From Bacillus salipaludis (GTDB taxonomy: Bacteria > Bacillota > Bacilli > Bacillales_B > DSM-18226), in NCBI RefSeq assembly GCF_004358205.1, contig NZ_SMYO01000002.1, positions 124,001-188,000 of the forward strand: a DNA stretch of 64,000 nt. The letters run 5' to 3'. Positions 37,262-47,861 of the stretch are shown one piece after another. Position numbers and translations under genes: made by a program. The first letter of the stretch is position 1. Every line of letters begins with the position of its first letter. The notes under the pieces are model-generated. The model had not been told where the DNA came from, searched no databases, and was given only the letters and a program-made list of their open reading frames with translations.

Positions 37262-37290
37262 TTGACTTTTCATCGCCACCCTTGTATTAT
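37262..37290 (+). promoter_or_regulatory. Promoter of pyrG
   Basis: TTGACT (37262-37267) and TATTAT (37285-37290) with a 17-bp spacer. The predicted start is GGGCTCC at 37298, the GGGC initiation sequence required for reiterative transcription at B. subtilis pyrG. Confidence 0.85.
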
Positions 37291-37297
37291 CTTTTTT

Positions 37298-37376
37298 GGG
37301 CTCCTTAAAAAAGGAACGATTCAATTTTTGATGATATGCGCTCCCTTACATTATGTAAGTGGAGCGCTTTTTTGTT
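37298..37376 (+). promoter_or_regulatory. CTP-sensitive attenuator leader of pyrG
   Basis: The predicted transcript starts GGGCUCC. A terminator at 37339-37376 (GCGCTCCCTTACAT pairing with ATGTAAGTGGAGCGC, then six T) has the C/U-rich 5' strand CUCCCUU. When CTP is low, polymerase stutters and adds extra G at the 5' end; the poly-G tract can pair with CUCCCUU and prevent termination. The mechanism is established in B. subtilis and inferred here from matching parts. Confidence 0.8.
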
Positions 37377-37471
37377 GTTTTTAGGGGTAAAAAAGTTTCA
37401 CTTCCCCGTCAACCAATCACCTTAGGGTAAGGCGAATTTTTTTTGAAAAATGCCTTAAACTATCTGGATAA

Positions 37472-39097
<1,626 letters not shown>

Positions 39098-39105
39098 GTT
39101 TTTTT

Positions 39106-39140
39106 GGACCATTCCTTGTTGTAGGGAGTGGTCCTTTTTT
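39106..39140 (+). terminator. Terminator of pyrG
   Basis: GGACCATTCC pairs with GGGAGTGGTCC, followed by TTTTTT. Confidence 0.85.
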
Positions 39141-39162
39141 GTGGGGGAAGGGTTGTGGTACG

Positions 39163-39212
39163 TACTTTCCATTTGGAGGTTTTTACTTTCCGGTTTGTAT
39201 GAAATACTTCCC
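39163..39212 (-). repeat. 21-nt periodic array 4a, core GGAAAGTA
   Basis: On the plus strand TACTTTCC starts at 39163 and 39184 and TACTTCCC at 39205, exactly 21 nt apart. The 13-nt segments between differ. Confidence 0.8.
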
Positions 39213-39248
39213 ACTTCACTTGTTTTATGGACAAATACAATGAAAATG

Positions 39249-39266
39249 CCAGGCAAAAGCCTGGCG
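39249..39266 (-). terminator. Hairpin between arrays 4a and 4b
   Basis: GCCAGGC-AAAA-GCCTGGC is a perfect stem. On the minus strand it is followed by ATTTTCATT, so it may end transcripts from ywjG. Confidence 0.45.
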
Positions 39267-39348
39267 AAGGTAACTTTCTATCCTAATTAAAGATGGATTT
39301 ACTAGATTTCGTTCAATAAAATACTATTTTTGAAAAGGAATTTGTGTT

Positions 39349-39419
39349 TACTTTCCAGTTTTCCGATAATACTTTCCGCTTTTGGAAAAATACTCTCCGG
39401 TTCCATCAAAATACTTTCC
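39349..39419 (-). repeat. 21-nt periodic array 4b, core GGAAAGTA, four units
   Basis: TACTTTCC at 39349, 39370 and 39412 and TACTCTCC at 39391, exactly 21 nt apart, with unrelated 13-nt segments between. It lies in the convergent gap between pyrG and ywjG, just after the ywjG stop. Confidence 0.85.
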
Positions 39420-39442
39420 ACTTTAAAAGAATCCGACCAAAA

Positions 39443-39964
39443 CTACTCCTCATATTCCCCTAAAATCTCATCAATCGTAAACTTCAAACCATAATAGACG
39501 AACAATCCGGCCATCGAAGACGGATATCCGTAGCGTCCGCCAAATTCATCGGGAAGCAGCGCCTTTTTCATCCCCAAATCAATATGAACATCCGCTAGTT
39601 CTACAAGCGGTCCCGCTTCCTCCCCCACACTTGAAACCGCGACAAACGGAATTCCTTTTTCCTGAAGCACTCCAGCAAGCGTAATGGCCGCCTCATCTGC
39701 TGAAGTTCTTGTAAAAATTAACACGCGGTCCGCATCGGTTACCGAAGTCAAATTACCCAGTACTTGGGCACTCTTAAGCGGCTCCGCACCCTCCAAGGCT
39801 TCAAACTCTACCGCCTTCATCTCGCGAAATCCGACAAGATAGATGGTTCCGTCGCCAACAGGTGCCTGGGCCAGCAATCGTGCCCCATCCTCAAAGGAAA
39901 ACTCTTCTTTTTCATCAATTTTTTTAAACAAACCCGTTAATTGAGTAGTAAACATTTTTAACAT
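39443..39964 (-). CDS. ywjG: YwjG-like DUF2529 protein
   Basis: 173 residues. DUF2529 has a sugar-isomerase (SIS)-like fold: DGTIYLVGFREM, a VLIFTRTSADEAA nucleotide/sugar-phosphate loop and IPFVAVSSVG are visible. The function is unknown. Upstream codons are open, but ATG 39964 has AAAAGGAGGG at good spacing on the minus strand. It is divergent from spo0F, the same arrangement as in B. subtilis, and its -35 region overlaps a 20-bp palindrome. Confidence 0.82.
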   Translation of the reverse strand: MLKMFTTQLTGLFKKIDEKEEFSFEDGARLLAQAPVGDGTIYLVGFREMKAVEFEALEGAEPLKSAQVLGNLTSVTDADRVLIFTRTSADEAAITLAGVLQEKGIPFVAVSSVGEEAGPLVELADVHIDLGMKKALLPDEFGGRYGYPSSMAGLFVYYGLKFTIDEILGEYEE

Positions 39965-39998
39965 AAAAACCCTCCTTTTAGCACTTTCATTATAGACT

Positions 39999-40018
39999 TT
40001 TTTGCATAAATGCAAAAA
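39999..40018. promoter_or_regulatory. 20-bp palindrome between ywjG and spo0F
   Basis: TTTTTGCAT-AA-ATGCAAAAA is a perfect 9+9 inverted repeat. It covers the likely -35 region of ywjG (minus-strand -10 TATAAT near 39987-39992) and lies 16 nt upstream of the spo0F sigma-H promoter. It may be an operator. Confidence 0.5.
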
Positions 40019-40033
40019 TAACAATTGATATTA

Positions 40034-40062
40034 GCAGGAATTTCAAAATAAATGTAGAATTA
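40034..40062 (+). promoter_or_regulatory. Sigma-H promoter of spo0F
   Basis: GCAGGAATT (40034-40042) and GTAGAATTA (40054-40062) match the sigma-H consensus RNAGGAWWW and RNNGAATWW at every defined position, with an 11-nt spacer. spo0F is sigma-H dependent in B. subtilis. Confidence 0.8.
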
Positions 40063-40125
40063 TATATGGAATTGAACTAATATATAGTATTTAATGGAAC
40101 ACATCAAACGGGAAGAGGTGGAGTT

Positions 40126-40497
40126 ATGAAAGAGAAAATATTAATCGTAGACGATCAATTTGGAATTCGAATTTTACTTAATGAGGTATTCCAAAAGGAA
40201 GGGTATCAAACTTATCAGGCAGCGAATGGCATCCAGGCCCTTGATATTGTAAACAAGCATGACCCAGATCTCGTTCTCTTAGATATGAAAATCCCTGGTA
40301 TGGACGGAATTGAAATTTTAAAAAGAATGAAAGTGATTGACCCGGAAATTCGCGTCATCATCATGACCGCTTATGGTGAATTGGACATGATTCAAGAAGC
40401 GAAGGATCTTGGGGCCATCACTCATTTTGCGAAGCCCTTTGATATTGATGACATCAGGGCTGCAGTGAAGAAACACATGCCGCAAAAAGCGAATTAA
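40126..40497 (+). CDS. spo0F: Sporulation phosphorelay response regulator Spo0F
   Basis: 123 residues, a single receiver domain with no output domain. It accepts phosphate from sporulation kinases and passes it to Spo0B. Acidic pocket DD (residues 10-11 in [11 protein letters not shown]), phospho-acceptor aspartate in [13 protein letters not shown] (residue 54), the conserved threonine in [11 protein letters not shown] and lysine in AKPFD are all present. GAAGAGGTGG precedes the ATG. It has a near-perfect sigma-H promoter about 60 nt upstream. Confidence 0.96.
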   Translation: MKEKILIVDDQFGIRILLNEVFQKEGYQTYQAANGIQALDIVNKHDPDLVLLDMKIPGMDGIEILKRMKVIDPEIRVIIMTAYGELDMIQEAKDLGAITHFAKPFDIDDIRAAVKKHMPQKAN

Positions 40498-40531
40498 GCC
40501 TATTATTATACTGAAAAAACTGTACTACTAT

Positions 40532-40545
40532 TGTTTGCGCTTTCA
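40532..40545 (+). promoter_or_regulatory. Weak CRE-like sequence between spo0F and fbaA
   Basis: TGTTTGCGCTTTCA has two mismatches to the CRE consensus. No fbaA promoter could be placed with confidence, so its role is doubtful. Confidence 0.25.
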
Positions 40546-40730
40546 TTATGACAGTTTTAAAAATTGGGATAGATTGATGGTAATTCCTCCTTCTTTTTGA
40601 TATGATACATATGAACTTTTTCTGGTAGTCAAATCTTTTCGAAACATACATAATCCTTAAAATAGAGGGAAAACCTTTATATGGAAGTCTATTGCGAAAA
40701 GATACCAGCCTAAATTAAGGAGGAAGAAAA

Positions 40731-41585
40731 ATGCCTTTAGTTTCTATGACCGAAATGCTCAAAAAAGCAAAAGCAGAAGGCTATGCTGTTGGGCAATTTA
40801 ACATTAATAACTTAGAATTTACTCAAGCTATTCTTCAAGCTGCTGAAGCAGAAAAATCACCGGTTATTCTTGGTGTTTCTGAGGGTGCAGGACGTTATAT
40901 CGGCGGGTTCAAAACTGTTGTAAAAATGGTAGAAGGACTATTGGAAGATTACAATGTTACCGTTCCTGTTGCGATTCATCTTGACCACGGCTCTAGCTTT
41001 GACAAATGTAAAGAAGCAATCGATGCAGGCTTTACTTCTGTCATGATTGACGCTTCTCATGATCCATTTGAAGAAAACATCGCAACGACTACTAAAGTGG
41101 TTGAGTATGCTCATTCAAAAGGTGTTTCAGTTGAAGCTGAACTTGGAACAGTTGGCGGTCAGGAAGATGATGTTTCCGGCAGCATTATTTATGCGGATGC
41201 AAATGAGTGTGTGGAATTAGTGAAACGTACTGGTATTGATTGCCTTGCTCCTGCTTTAGGTTCTGTTCATGGTCCTTACAAAGGGGAACCAAACCTTGGA
41301 TTTAAAGAAATGGAAGAAATCGGAAACCTTACAGGTGTGCCATTAGTTCTTCATGGTGGTACTGGAATTCCAACAAAAGATATTCAAAGATCGATTTCGC
41401 TTGGAACAGCGAAAATTAATGTAAATACAGAAAACCAAATTGCTTCTGCGAAAGTTGTTCGCGAAGTATTAGCTGCAAAACCAAATGAATATGACCCACG
41501 TAAATACTTAGGACCTGCACGCGATGCCATTAAAGAAACCGTTATTGGCAAAATGCGTGAATTTGGTTCCTCTCAAAAAGCTTAA
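40731..41585 (+). CDS. fbaA: Class II fructose-1,6-bisphosphate aldolase
   Basis: 284 residues. It cleaves fructose-1,6-bisphosphate to dihydroxyacetone phosphate and glyceraldehyde 3-phosphate, zinc-dependent. Metal and catalytic residues lie in [12 protein letters not shown] (about 80-91), [24 protein letters not shown] and [20 protein letters not shown] precedes the ATG. It is followed by a hairpin and then by the transaldolase-like gene, as in B. subtilis (fbaA-ywjH). Confidence 0.95.
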   Translation: MPLVSMTEMLKKAKAEGYAVGQFNINNLEFTQAILQAAEAEKSPVILGVSEGAGRYIGGFKTVVKMVEGLLEDYNVTVPVAIHLDHGSSFDKCKEAIDAGFTSVMIDASHDPFEENIATTTKVVEYAHSKGVSVEAELGTVGGQEDDVSGSIIYADANECVELVKRTGIDCLAPALGSVHGPYKGEPNLGFKEMEEIGNLTGVPLVLHGGTGIPTKDIQRSISLGTAKINVNTENQIASAKVVREVLAAKPNEYDPRKYLGPARDAIKETVIGKMREFGSSQKA

Positions 41586-41641
41586 TTCTTGTATACCCTT
41601 GAAATAGGCTATTGAAATAGTGTACGATTGTCAATGAAAGC

Positions 41642-41672
41642 GAAACCGCCCTTCCTAAAGAGGGCGGTTTCA
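41642..41672 (+). terminator. Hairpin terminator after fbaA
   Basis: GAAACCGCCCT pairs with AGGGCGGTTTC. The T tail is poor (TTTC), so read-through to tal is possible. Confidence 0.65.
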
Positions 41673-41733
41673 GTGTGTTCGACAAAAACTGAAAATTTTG
41701 CCGAAATTCATCGAAAAATTGGAGGGAAACGTT

Positions 41734-42384
41734 GTGAAATTTTTTATTGATACAGCAAATCTAGATGAAATCCGTGAAGTACATGAGCTTGGTTTACTTT
41801 CAGGTGTTACGACAAATCCAACACTTGTCGCAAAAGAAGGAAATATTTCATTTCCCGATCGGATTAGAGAAATTGCTAGCCTTGTTCCTGGTTCTGTAAG
41901 TGCAGAAGTTATTGCCCTTGATGCAGAAGGGATGATTCGTGAAGGGAAAGAACTTGCAACCATCGCACCAAATGTAACAATTAAAGTTCCAATGACACCT
42001 GATGGGTTAAAAGCGGTTCATGCTTTCTCACAAGAAGGCATTAAGACAAATGTAACATTGATTTTCAATGCTAATCAGGCACTTCTAGCAGCTAGAGCAG
42101 GAGCTACATATGTTTCACCATTCCTCGGAAGATTGGATGATATCGGTCAAGTGGGACTAGACCTAGTTTCACAGATTGCTGAAATCTTTGCTGTACACGG
42201 TCTTGAAACCGAAATTATTGCAGCATCCATCCGCAACCCAATTCATGTGACAGAAGCGGCTTTAAGAGGGGCACATATTGCGACAATTCCATATAAAGTA
42301 TTGATGGGCTTATTCCACCACCCACTAACAGATAAAGGAATTGAAGCCTTCTTAAAGGATTGGAATGCTCGTTCTAACGCGTAA
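41734..42384 (+). CDS. tal: Transaldolase / fructose-6-phosphate aldolase family
   Basis: 216 residues, the short TalC/FSA-type single-domain protein. The N terminus [14 protein letters not shown], the [12 protein letters not shown] loop and the Schiff-base lysine in [12 protein letters not shown] (about residue 83) are conserved. It most likely exchanges dihydroxyacetone units in the pentose phosphate pathway; FSA activity cannot be excluded. The start is GTG 41734, preceded by TTGGAGGGAAA; an upstream ATG at 41698 is open but lacks a site. Confidence 0.9.
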   Translation: MKFFIDTANLDEIREVHELGLLSGVTTNPTLVAKEGNISFPDRIREIASLVPGSVSAEVIALDAEGMIREGKELATIAPNVTIKVPMTPDGLKAVHAFSQEGIKTNVTLIFNANQALLAARAGATYVSPFLGRLDDIGQVGLDLVSQIAEIFAVHGLETEIIAASIRNPIHVTEAALRGAHIATIPYKVLMGLFHHPLTDKGIEAFLKDWNARSNA

Positions 42385-42588
42385 TTCGGCAAAATTTCCA
42401 GTAATTTGATGTAACTTTTTTTAATATTAATACATGAAAATAGAATTTTCGTGTAAACTAGAGGATAGACAAGCTGTCGAAATATGCTTATTGTTATTGG
42501 AAAAAATTACCTAAAGCCGTTATTGGCATTAATTAAAATATGTCGACCCATGTGTAGGACGTGAGAAAGGCTTAGAAGGGAGTCGAAA

Positions 42589-43875
42589 ATGGAAAAGCTA
42601 AAGATTGCGGGCGGTTACCCACTTCGTGGTACCGTAAGGATTAGTGGAGCCAAAAACAGCGCTGTTGCCCTTATTCCAGCGACGATTTTGGCGGAATCAC
42701 CAGTAACCATTGAAGGATTGCCGCATATTTCGGATGTAGACATTCTTAAAGACTTGCTCGAAGAAATTGGCGGAAAGGTTGAGCTGTCTGAGGATGAAAT
42801 GACCATCGATCCATCGAAAATGATCTCGATGCCACTGCCAAACGGGAAGGTTAAAAAGCTTCGTGCATCCTATTATTTGATGGGTGCGATGCTGGGCCGC
42901 TTTAAAAAGGCAGTTATTGGGCTTCCAGGAGGCTGCCATCTAGGCCCGCGCCCGATTGATCAGCATATTAAAGGGTTCGAAGCATTAGGTGCTAGTATCA
43001 CGAATGAACAAGGCGCCATTTATTTACGGGCGGACGAGCTCCGCGGTGCACGGATTTATCTTGATGTCGTCAGTGTCGGCGCAACGATTAATATCATGCT
43101 TGCAGCCGTTCGCGCAAAAGGGCGGACCATCATTGAGAATGCGGCAAAAGAGCCGGAGATTATTGATGTTGCAACTCTTTTAACCAATATGGGGGCGAAA
43201 ATTAAGGGTGCTGGAACCGATGTGATTCGGATTGACGGTGTTGACAGTCTTCACGGTTGCCGTCATACGATTATTCCTGACCGGATTGAGGCGGGGACTT
43301 ATATGATTTTAGCTGCCGCGGCTGGCGACGGGGTTCTCATTGATAATGTGATTCCGCAGCATTTAGAATCATTGATTGCCAAGCTTCGAGAAATGGGTGT
43401 TGAAATCGAATCCGGTGATGATCAAGTGTTTGTCTCGGGTGCTTCTAATCTAAAGACGGTGGATATTAAAACCCTCGTCTATCCTGGATTTCCAACCGAT
43501 TTGCAGCAGCCGTTTACTACGCTATTAACAAGGGCCACAGGTTCGAGCGTTGTAACGGATACCATTTATGGTGCCCGTTTTAAACATATTGATGAGTTAA
43601 GAAGAATGAACGCCAATATTAAAGTAGAAGGGCGTTCGGCAATCATCAACGGTCCTGTTCAGCTTCAGGGGGCGAAGGTGAAAGCAAGCGACTTGAGAGC
43701 AGGGGCAGCCCTTTTCATCGCTGGTCTGATGGCGGAAGGAATTACTGAGGTAACTGGGCTCGAGCATATCGACCGCGGCTACAGTGAACTTGTCGAAAAA
43801 TTAAACGGCTTGGGCGCTACGGTTTGGCGTGAAGCGTTAACGAAGGAAGAATTAGAACACCATAAGAATACATGA
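42589..43875 (+). CDS. murZ: UDP-N-acetylglucosamine 1-carboxyvinyltransferase (MurA2/MurZ)
   Basis: 428 residues. It transfers enolpyruvate to UDP-GlcNAc, the first committed step of peptidoglycan synthesis. [27 protein letters not shown] starts the protein and the fosfomycin-target cysteine lies in [16 protein letters not shown] near residue 117. The context after fbaA-tal identifies the second paralogue (murAB/murZ of B. subtilis) rather than murAA, which lies by the atp operon. AGAAGGGAG precedes the ATG. Confidence 0.93.
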   Translation: MEKLKIAGGYPLRGTVRISGAKNSAVALIPATILAESPVTIEGLPHISDVDILKDLLEEIGGKVELSEDEMTIDPSKMISMPLPNGKVKKLRASYYLMGAMLGRFKKAVIGLPGGCHLGPRPIDQHIKGFEALGASITNEQGAIYLRADELRGARIYLDVVSVGATINIMLAAVRAKGRTIIENAAKEPEIIDVATLLTNMGAKIKGAGTDVIRIDGVDSLHGCRHTIIPDRIEAGTYMILAAAAGDGVLIDNVIPQHLESLIAKLREMGVEIESGDDQVFVSGASNLKTVDIKTLVYPGFPTDLQQPFTTLLTRATGSSVVTDTIYGARFKHIDELRRMNANIKVEGRSAIINGPVQLQGAKVKASDLRAGAALFIAGLMAEGITEVTGLEHIDRGYSELVEKLNGLGATVWREALTKEELEHHKNT

Positions 43876-43975
43876 TTTTTAAAAAATAGTTTTTTCGGCC
43901 ATTGGAACAAGAAACTTACAGTACTAGTACACAACTTAGGCAGCTCTCGGGTGAGAGAATTGGGGGATGGAACTG

Positions 43976-44938
43976 ATGGAAAGAAGTTTATCAATGGAAC
44001 TTGTCCGTGTAACAGAAGCAGCAGCACTTGCTTCCGCTAGATGGATGGGCCGCGGAAAAAAAGACGAAGCAGACGGTGCTGCAACAACAGCAATGCGTGA
44101 CGTGTTTGACACCGTTCCAATGAAGGGAACCGTCGTTATTGGGGAAGGGGAAATGGACGAGGCACCGATGCTTTATATCGGTGAAAAACTTGGAAATGGT
44201 TATGGACCCCGTGTGGATATCGCAGTCGATCCGCTTGAAGGAACCAATATTTTAGCATCAGGCGGTTGGAACGCCCTTGCCGTTCTTGCGGTTGCTGACC
44301 ATGGTAACCTTCTTCATGCACCGGATATGTACATGGAGAAAATTGCGGTAGGACCGGAAGCAGTTGGTCTTGTCGATATCAATGCATCTGTTCTGGACAA
44401 TTTAAAGGCAGTTGCTAAAGCGAAAAATAAAGATATTGAAGACGTGGTTGCAACGGTTTTAAATCGTCCCCGCCACGAACATATTATTCAACAACTTCGT
44501 GAAGCCGGTGCAAGAATCAAATTGATTAATGACGGTGATGTTGCGGGAGCAATCAATACAGCTTTCGATAATACCGGCGTGGACATCCTATTTGGTTCCG
44601 GTGGCGCACCTGAAGGGGTAATCTCCGCTGTTGCCCTAAAATGCCTTGGCGGCGAGTTAATGGGAAAATTAGTGCCGCAAAGCGACGCTGAAATCGAACG
44701 CTGTATAAAAATGGGGCTTGATGTCAACAAAGTTCTTCGCATGGAGGACCTTGTGAAGGGCGATGACGCGATTTTTGCTGCGACCGGTGTAACGGACGGA
44801 GAATTATTGCGCGGTGTTCAATTTAAAGGATCTCATGGTTCTACTCATTCCGTTGTCATGCGGGCGAAATCAGGAACAGTCAGATTCATCGACGGCCGTC
44901 ACAGCTTGAAAAAGAAACCGAATTTAGTCATTAAATAA
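43976..44938 (+). CDS. glpX: Class II fructose-1,6-bisphosphatase GlpX
   Basis: 320 residues. It dephosphorylates fructose-1,6-bisphosphate in gluconeogenesis. Lithium-sensitive phosphatase motifs are clear: [11 protein letters not shown], the metal/phosphate site AVDPLEGTN near 84, and [10 protein letters not shown] near 185. ATG 43976 is preferred because TTGGGGGAT lies about 8 nt before it; 43967 is also open. Downstream is a terminator, then rho, as in B. subtilis (murZ-glpX-rho). Confidence 0.93.
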   Translation: MERSLSMELVRVTEAAALASARWMGRGKKDEADGAATTAMRDVFDTVPMKGTVVIGEGEMDEAPMLYIGEKLGNGYGPRVDIAVDPLEGTNILASGGWNALAVLAVADHGNLLHAPDMYMEKIAVGPEAVGLVDINASVLDNLKAVAKAKNKDIEDVVATVLNRPRHEHIIQQLREAGARIKLINDGDVAGAINTAFDNTGVDILFGSGGAPEGVISAVALKCLGGELMGKLVPQSDAEIERCIKMGLDVNKVLRMEDLVKGDDAIFAATGVTDGELLRGVQFKGSHGSTHSVVMRAKSGTVRFIDGRHSLKKKPNLVIK

Positions 44939-44945
44939 AAATGAT

Positions 44946-44982
44946 AGGGAGGCTGGACCCGCAAAGGTCTAGTCTCTTTTCT
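44946..44982 (+). terminator. Terminator of glpX
   Basis: GAGGCTGGACC pairs with GGTCTAGTCTC (G-T pairs), followed by TTTTCT. Confidence 0.75.
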
Positions 44983-45025
44983 AAAAACTCCTCCTCTCTA
45001 AAATTTTCCAATTCCTAAATAATAG

Positions 45026-45055
45026 TTGATTAATTTTTCGCAAAGGGGGTACAAT
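45026..45055 (+). promoter_or_regulatory. Promoter of rho
   Basis: TTGATT (45026-45031) and TACAAT (45050-45055) with an 18-bp spacer, giving a leader of about 170 nt. Confidence 0.6.
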
Positions 45056-45069
45056 AGAAATTGTTTTAG

Positions 45070-45142
45070 ACACAAAACTTTCTACAATTCTATTCATTTC
45101 TTCATTTACTTTCTCATCCTCCAATCACATATAACTCAAATT
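45070..45142 (+). promoter_or_regulatory. G-free pyrimidine-rich rho leader (possible rut site)
   Basis: 73 nt with no G at all, rich in C and T (for example TTCTTCATTTACTTTCTCAT). Unstructured, G-poor and C-containing RNA is what Rho loads on. rho of B. subtilis is controlled by Rho-dependent termination in its leader; the same is inferred here. Confidence 0.6.
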
Positions 45143-45231
45143 GGTGTGAAGAAAATCATAACAATTCCCCGCCGATTTTATTAATATTAATATAACCTGC
45201 GGACGAAAAAATCAAATAGAGTGGTGTACAA

Positions 45232-46497
45232 ATGGACTTAACAATATCAAGTTTAGAAAACATGAAGCTGAAGGAGCTTTATGAGCTTGCGCGCGAATAT
45301 AAAGTGACCTATTACAGCAAATTAACGAAAAAAGAATTAATTTTTGCCATCCTAAAAGCTCGTGCCGAACAGCAGGGTTATTTTTTCATGGAAGGCGTTC
45401 TGGAAATTATCCAGTCAGAAGGATTTGGATTCCTCCGGCCGATTAATTATTCGCCGAGTTCCGAGGATATCTATATTTCTGCATCGCAAATCCGCCGCTT
45501 CGATCTTCGGAATGGTGATAAGGTTTCAGGTAAGGTTCGTCCTCCTAAAGAAAATGAACGTTATTACGGGTTATTACATGTAGAAGCTGTAAATGGGGAA
45601 GACCCGGAATCCGCGAAGGAACGCGTTTATTTTCCAGCGTTAACACCTCTGTATCCAAATAGACAGATGAAGCTTGAAACTACCCCAAAATCCCTTTCAA
45701 CAAGAATCATGGATTTAGTTGCACCCGTCGGTTTTGGTCAAAGGGGCTTGATTGTTGCTCCGCCAAAGGCTGGTAAAACAATGCTGTTAAAAGAAATCGC
45801 TAACAGTATCACAACGAACCATCCGGATGTGGAATTAATTGTCTTGCTCATTGATGAACGCCCGGAAGAGGTTACCGACATTGAACGTTCAGTTGCCGGA
45901 GATGTTGTCAGCTCAACCTTTGATGAAGTGCCGGAAAACCATATTAAAGTGGCCGAGCTTGTGTTAGACCGCGCGATGCGCCTTGTTGAACACAAACGTG
46001 ATGTCGTGATTTTGATGGATAGTATTACTCGTCTGGCTCGTGCTTACAACCTGGTGATTCCGCCAAGCGGAAGAACGTTATCCGGAGGTATTGACCCGGC
46101 TGCTTTCCACCGTCCAAAGCGTTTCTTCGGTGCCGCTCGTAATATTGAAGAGGGCGGAAGTTTAACGATTTTGGCTACAGCATTGGTAGATACTGGATCA
46201 CGTATGGATGATGTTATTTATGAAGAATTTAAAGGTACCGGTAATATGGAGCTGCACCTTGATCGTTCACTTGCTGAGCGCCGGATTTTCCCTGCACTCG
46301 ATATCCGTCGTTCTGGAACACGGAAAGAAGAGCTTATTCTTCCAAAAGATCATTTGGATAAATTATGGGCGATTCGTAAATCGATGTCTGATTCACCAGA
46401 TTTTGCCGAGCGCTTCTTGAAAAAACTAAGACAAACAAAATCAAACGAGGAGTTCTTTGCGCAGCTGGGCGAGGAAATGAAGTCCCGCCGTTCGTAG
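45232..46497 (+). CDS. rho: Transcription termination factor Rho
   Basis: 421 residues. Hexameric RNA-dependent ATPase that ends transcription. N-terminal SAP-like helices ([24 protein letters not shown]) are followed by the cold-shock-like RNA-binding domain ([24 protein letters not shown]), Walker A in [15 protein letters not shown] near 176, Walker B in [15 protein letters not shown] and the R-loop region [14 protein letters not shown] precedes the ATG weakly. The long G-free leader suggests autoregulation. Confidence 0.95.
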   Translation: MDLTISSLENMKLKELYELAREYKVTYYSKLTKKELIFAILKARAEQQGYFFMEGVLEIIQSEGFGFLRPINYSPSSEDIYISASQIRRFDLRNGDKVSGKVRPPKENERYYGLLHVEAVNGEDPESAKERVYFPALTPLYPNRQMKLETTPKSLSTRIMDLVAPVGFGQRGLIVAPPKAGKTMLLKEIANSITTNHPDVELIVLLIDERPEEVTDIERSVAGDVVSSTFDEVPENHIKVAELVLDRAMRLVEHKRDVVILMDSITRLARAYNLVIPPSGRTLSGGIDPAAFHRPKRFFGAARNIEEGGSLTILATALVDTGSRMDDVIYEEFKGTGNMELHLDRSLAERRIFPALDIRRSGTRKEELILPKDHLDKLWAIRKSMSDSPDFAERFLKKLRQTKSNEEFFAQLGEEMKSRRS

Positions 46498-46532
46498 GGC
46501 GATTTTCAAAAGACAGTATGATTTTTAACACA

Positions 46533-46662
46533 GTTGATTGGAGCGGAAGGCGCGAAGACTCCTGTGGGAGTACGGAACAGGGGAGACCCCGCAGGAGCGT
46601 AAGCGACGAGGAGGCTCCCCAGACCGCCCACGAACCGCTTGCGCCTGGAGCGGAAGTTAACT
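46533..46662. repeat. Dispersed repeat family A, short form, copy 4
   Basis: 130 bp from GTTGATTGGAGCGGAAGG to GGAGCGGAAGTTAAC, with GACCCCGCAGGAGCG and GACGAGGAGGCTCCCC inside. Confidence 0.85.
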
Positions 46663-46686
46663 ACAGTTTTTCCAAAAAATCCTTGC

Positions 46687-46715
46687 TTGCAAAAGTAAAC
46701 GCTCGTTGTTATAAT
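46687..46715 (+). promoter_or_regulatory. Strong promoter of rpmE
   Basis: TTGCAA (46687-46692), 17-bp spacer, extended -10 TGTTATAAT (TATAAT 46710-46715). The start would be near 46722. Confidence 0.8.
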
Positions 46716-46740
46716 GGGTACAGTGTGTTTTAAGTATTTC

Positions 46741-46797
46741 AGTGCCTGTTTAAGACAAGCACTTATGATAACTCTGTTTCGAAAGATTCAGGGCGGA
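46741..46797 (+). promoter_or_regulatory. Structured rpmE leader, possible ribosomal-protein leader
   Basis: A first hairpin pairs AGTGC with GCACT (46741-46763) and continues as TGT/ACA inside. A second pairs CTCTG with CAGGG (46776-46797) just before the ribosome-binding site. Autogenous control by L31 is possible but unproven. Confidence 0.35.
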
Positions 46798-46811
46798 AGG
46801 AGCTGAAAAAA

Positions 46812-47024
46812 ATGAAAGCAGGAATTCATCCGAATTATAAAACAGTTAAGGTGACTTGTGCATGCGGTAACACATTTGAAACTGGTTCAGTTAAAAATGA
46901 GATCCGTGTTGAAACTTGTTCTGAATGTCATCCATTCTACACTGGTCGTCAAAAATTCGCTGAAGCTGGTGGACGTGTTGACCGTTTCAACAAAAAATAC
47001 GGCCTTAAGTCACAACAACAGTAA
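46812..47024 (+). CDS. rpmE: 50S ribosomal protein L31, zinc-binding type
   Basis: 70 residues. The zinc-binding form is shown by cysteines at CAC (residues 16 and 18) and CSEC (about 36-39). Under zinc starvation it would be replaced by a cysteine-free paralogue not seen here. GCGGAAGGAGC precedes the ATG. Monocistronic with a strong promoter and terminator. Confidence 0.96.
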   Translation: MKAGIHPNYKTVKVTCACGNTFETGSVKNEIRVETCSECHPFYTGRQKFAEAGGRVDRFNKKYGLKSQQQ

Positions 47025-47036
47025 TTATGAACGCCC

Positions 47037-47072
47037 AAAACAGGCAAGAGAAATTTTACTTGCCTGTTTTTT
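47037..47072 (+). terminator. Terminator of rpmE
   Basis: AAAACAGGCAAG pairs with CTTGCCTGTTTT, then TTA; strong stem and T run. Confidence 0.9.
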
Positions 47073-47128
47073 ATTGAAAAAATATAGATTTTTATTAGGT
47101 TTTGCTTTTAGGAAGGAGAGGCCGTTTT

Positions 47129-47743
47129 ATGTATGTAATGAAACAAAGCGGATGGGTTGAGGTTATCTGTGGCAGTATGTTTTCTGGAAAATCAGAGGAA
47201 TTGATCCGTCGCGTAAGACGCGCTCAATTTGCCAAGCAAAAAATAGCTGTGTTTAAACCAAAAATTGATAATCGCTACAGTGAGCAATCTGTAGTCTCCC
47301 ATAATGGCTCTTCTTTTATTGCGAAGCCCATTTCCCACTCCATTGAAATTCTGCACCATATCGAGTCAGACATCGATATTATTGCGATCGACGAAGTTCA
47401 ATTTTTTGATGAAGGAATTGTTCGCATTGTTCAGCAGCTAGCCGACAGCGGCCACCGTGTAATTGTCGCTGGCCTTGACATGGATTTCCGCGGCGAACCC
47501 TTTGGACAAGTACCAGCCATCCTCTCCATCGCTGAACACGTCACAAAACTCCAAGCCGTCTGCACCGTCTGCGGTTCCCCATCAAGCCGAACCCAGCGCC
47601 TAATCGACGGCCGGCCTGCATCCTACCACGACCCCATTATCCTGGTCGGTGCATCCGAGGCCTACGAACCACGCTGCCGTCACCACCACGAAGTCCCAAA
47701 AAACGCCTATCGTGAACAGGAAGAAGCAGCTTCAAAAATGTAA
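47129..47743 (+). CDS. tdk: Thymidine kinase
   Basis: 204 residues. Salvage enzyme phosphorylating thymidine with ATP. P-loop [14 protein letters not shown] (about 15-28), Walker B-like [11 protein letters not shown], lasso loop and zinc cysteines [13 protein letters not shown] plus [11 protein letters not shown] 47129 has GGAAGGAGAG 8 nt upstream; the open frame before it is not used. About 10 residues longer at the C terminus than the B. subtilis enzyme. It is followed by a family-C hairpin. Confidence 0.94.
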   Translation: MYVMKQSGWVEVICGSMFSGKSEELIRRVRRAQFAKQKIAVFKPKIDNRYSEQSVVSHNGSSFIAKPISHSIEILHHIESDIDIIAIDEVQFFDEGIVRIVQQLADSGHRVIVAGLDMDFRGEPFGQVPAILSIAEHVTKLQAVCTVCGSPSSRTQRLIDGRPASYHDPIILVGASEAYEPRCRHHHEVPKNAYREQEEAASKM

Positions 47744-47751
47744 ATATTTGT

Positions 47752-47798
47752 TTTGACAAAATTCGGGTGGTGCCAGGCACCACCCGAATTTTGTCAAA
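47752..47798. repeat. Perfect hairpin repeat family C, copy 2
   Basis: A 21-bp perfect inverted repeat beginning TTTGACAAAATTCGGGTGG around a CCAGG loop. The inner 18 bp of the stem are identical to the copy at 18844. It may also serve as the tdk terminator. Confidence 0.9.
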
Positions 47799-47861
47799 TG
47801 GAAAGAATTCTCTTGAGAAGTTAGTGAGGGCATGGGAATGATAGTAATGGAGGTGTAAACA

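Noticed and set aside
37067..37324. Ser-rich minus-strand frame
   Set aside because: Antisense of the Asp/Glu-rich tail of rpoE; GAT/GAC/GAA codons read backwards give Ser codons.
40574..40606. fbaA promoter TTGATG with TATGAT
   Set aside because: The spacer of 21 bp is too long for sigma-A.
42475..42481. Spo0A box (TGTCGAA) upstream of murZ
   Set aside because: A single 7-mer match is expected by chance in a window of this size and no promoter could be aligned to it.
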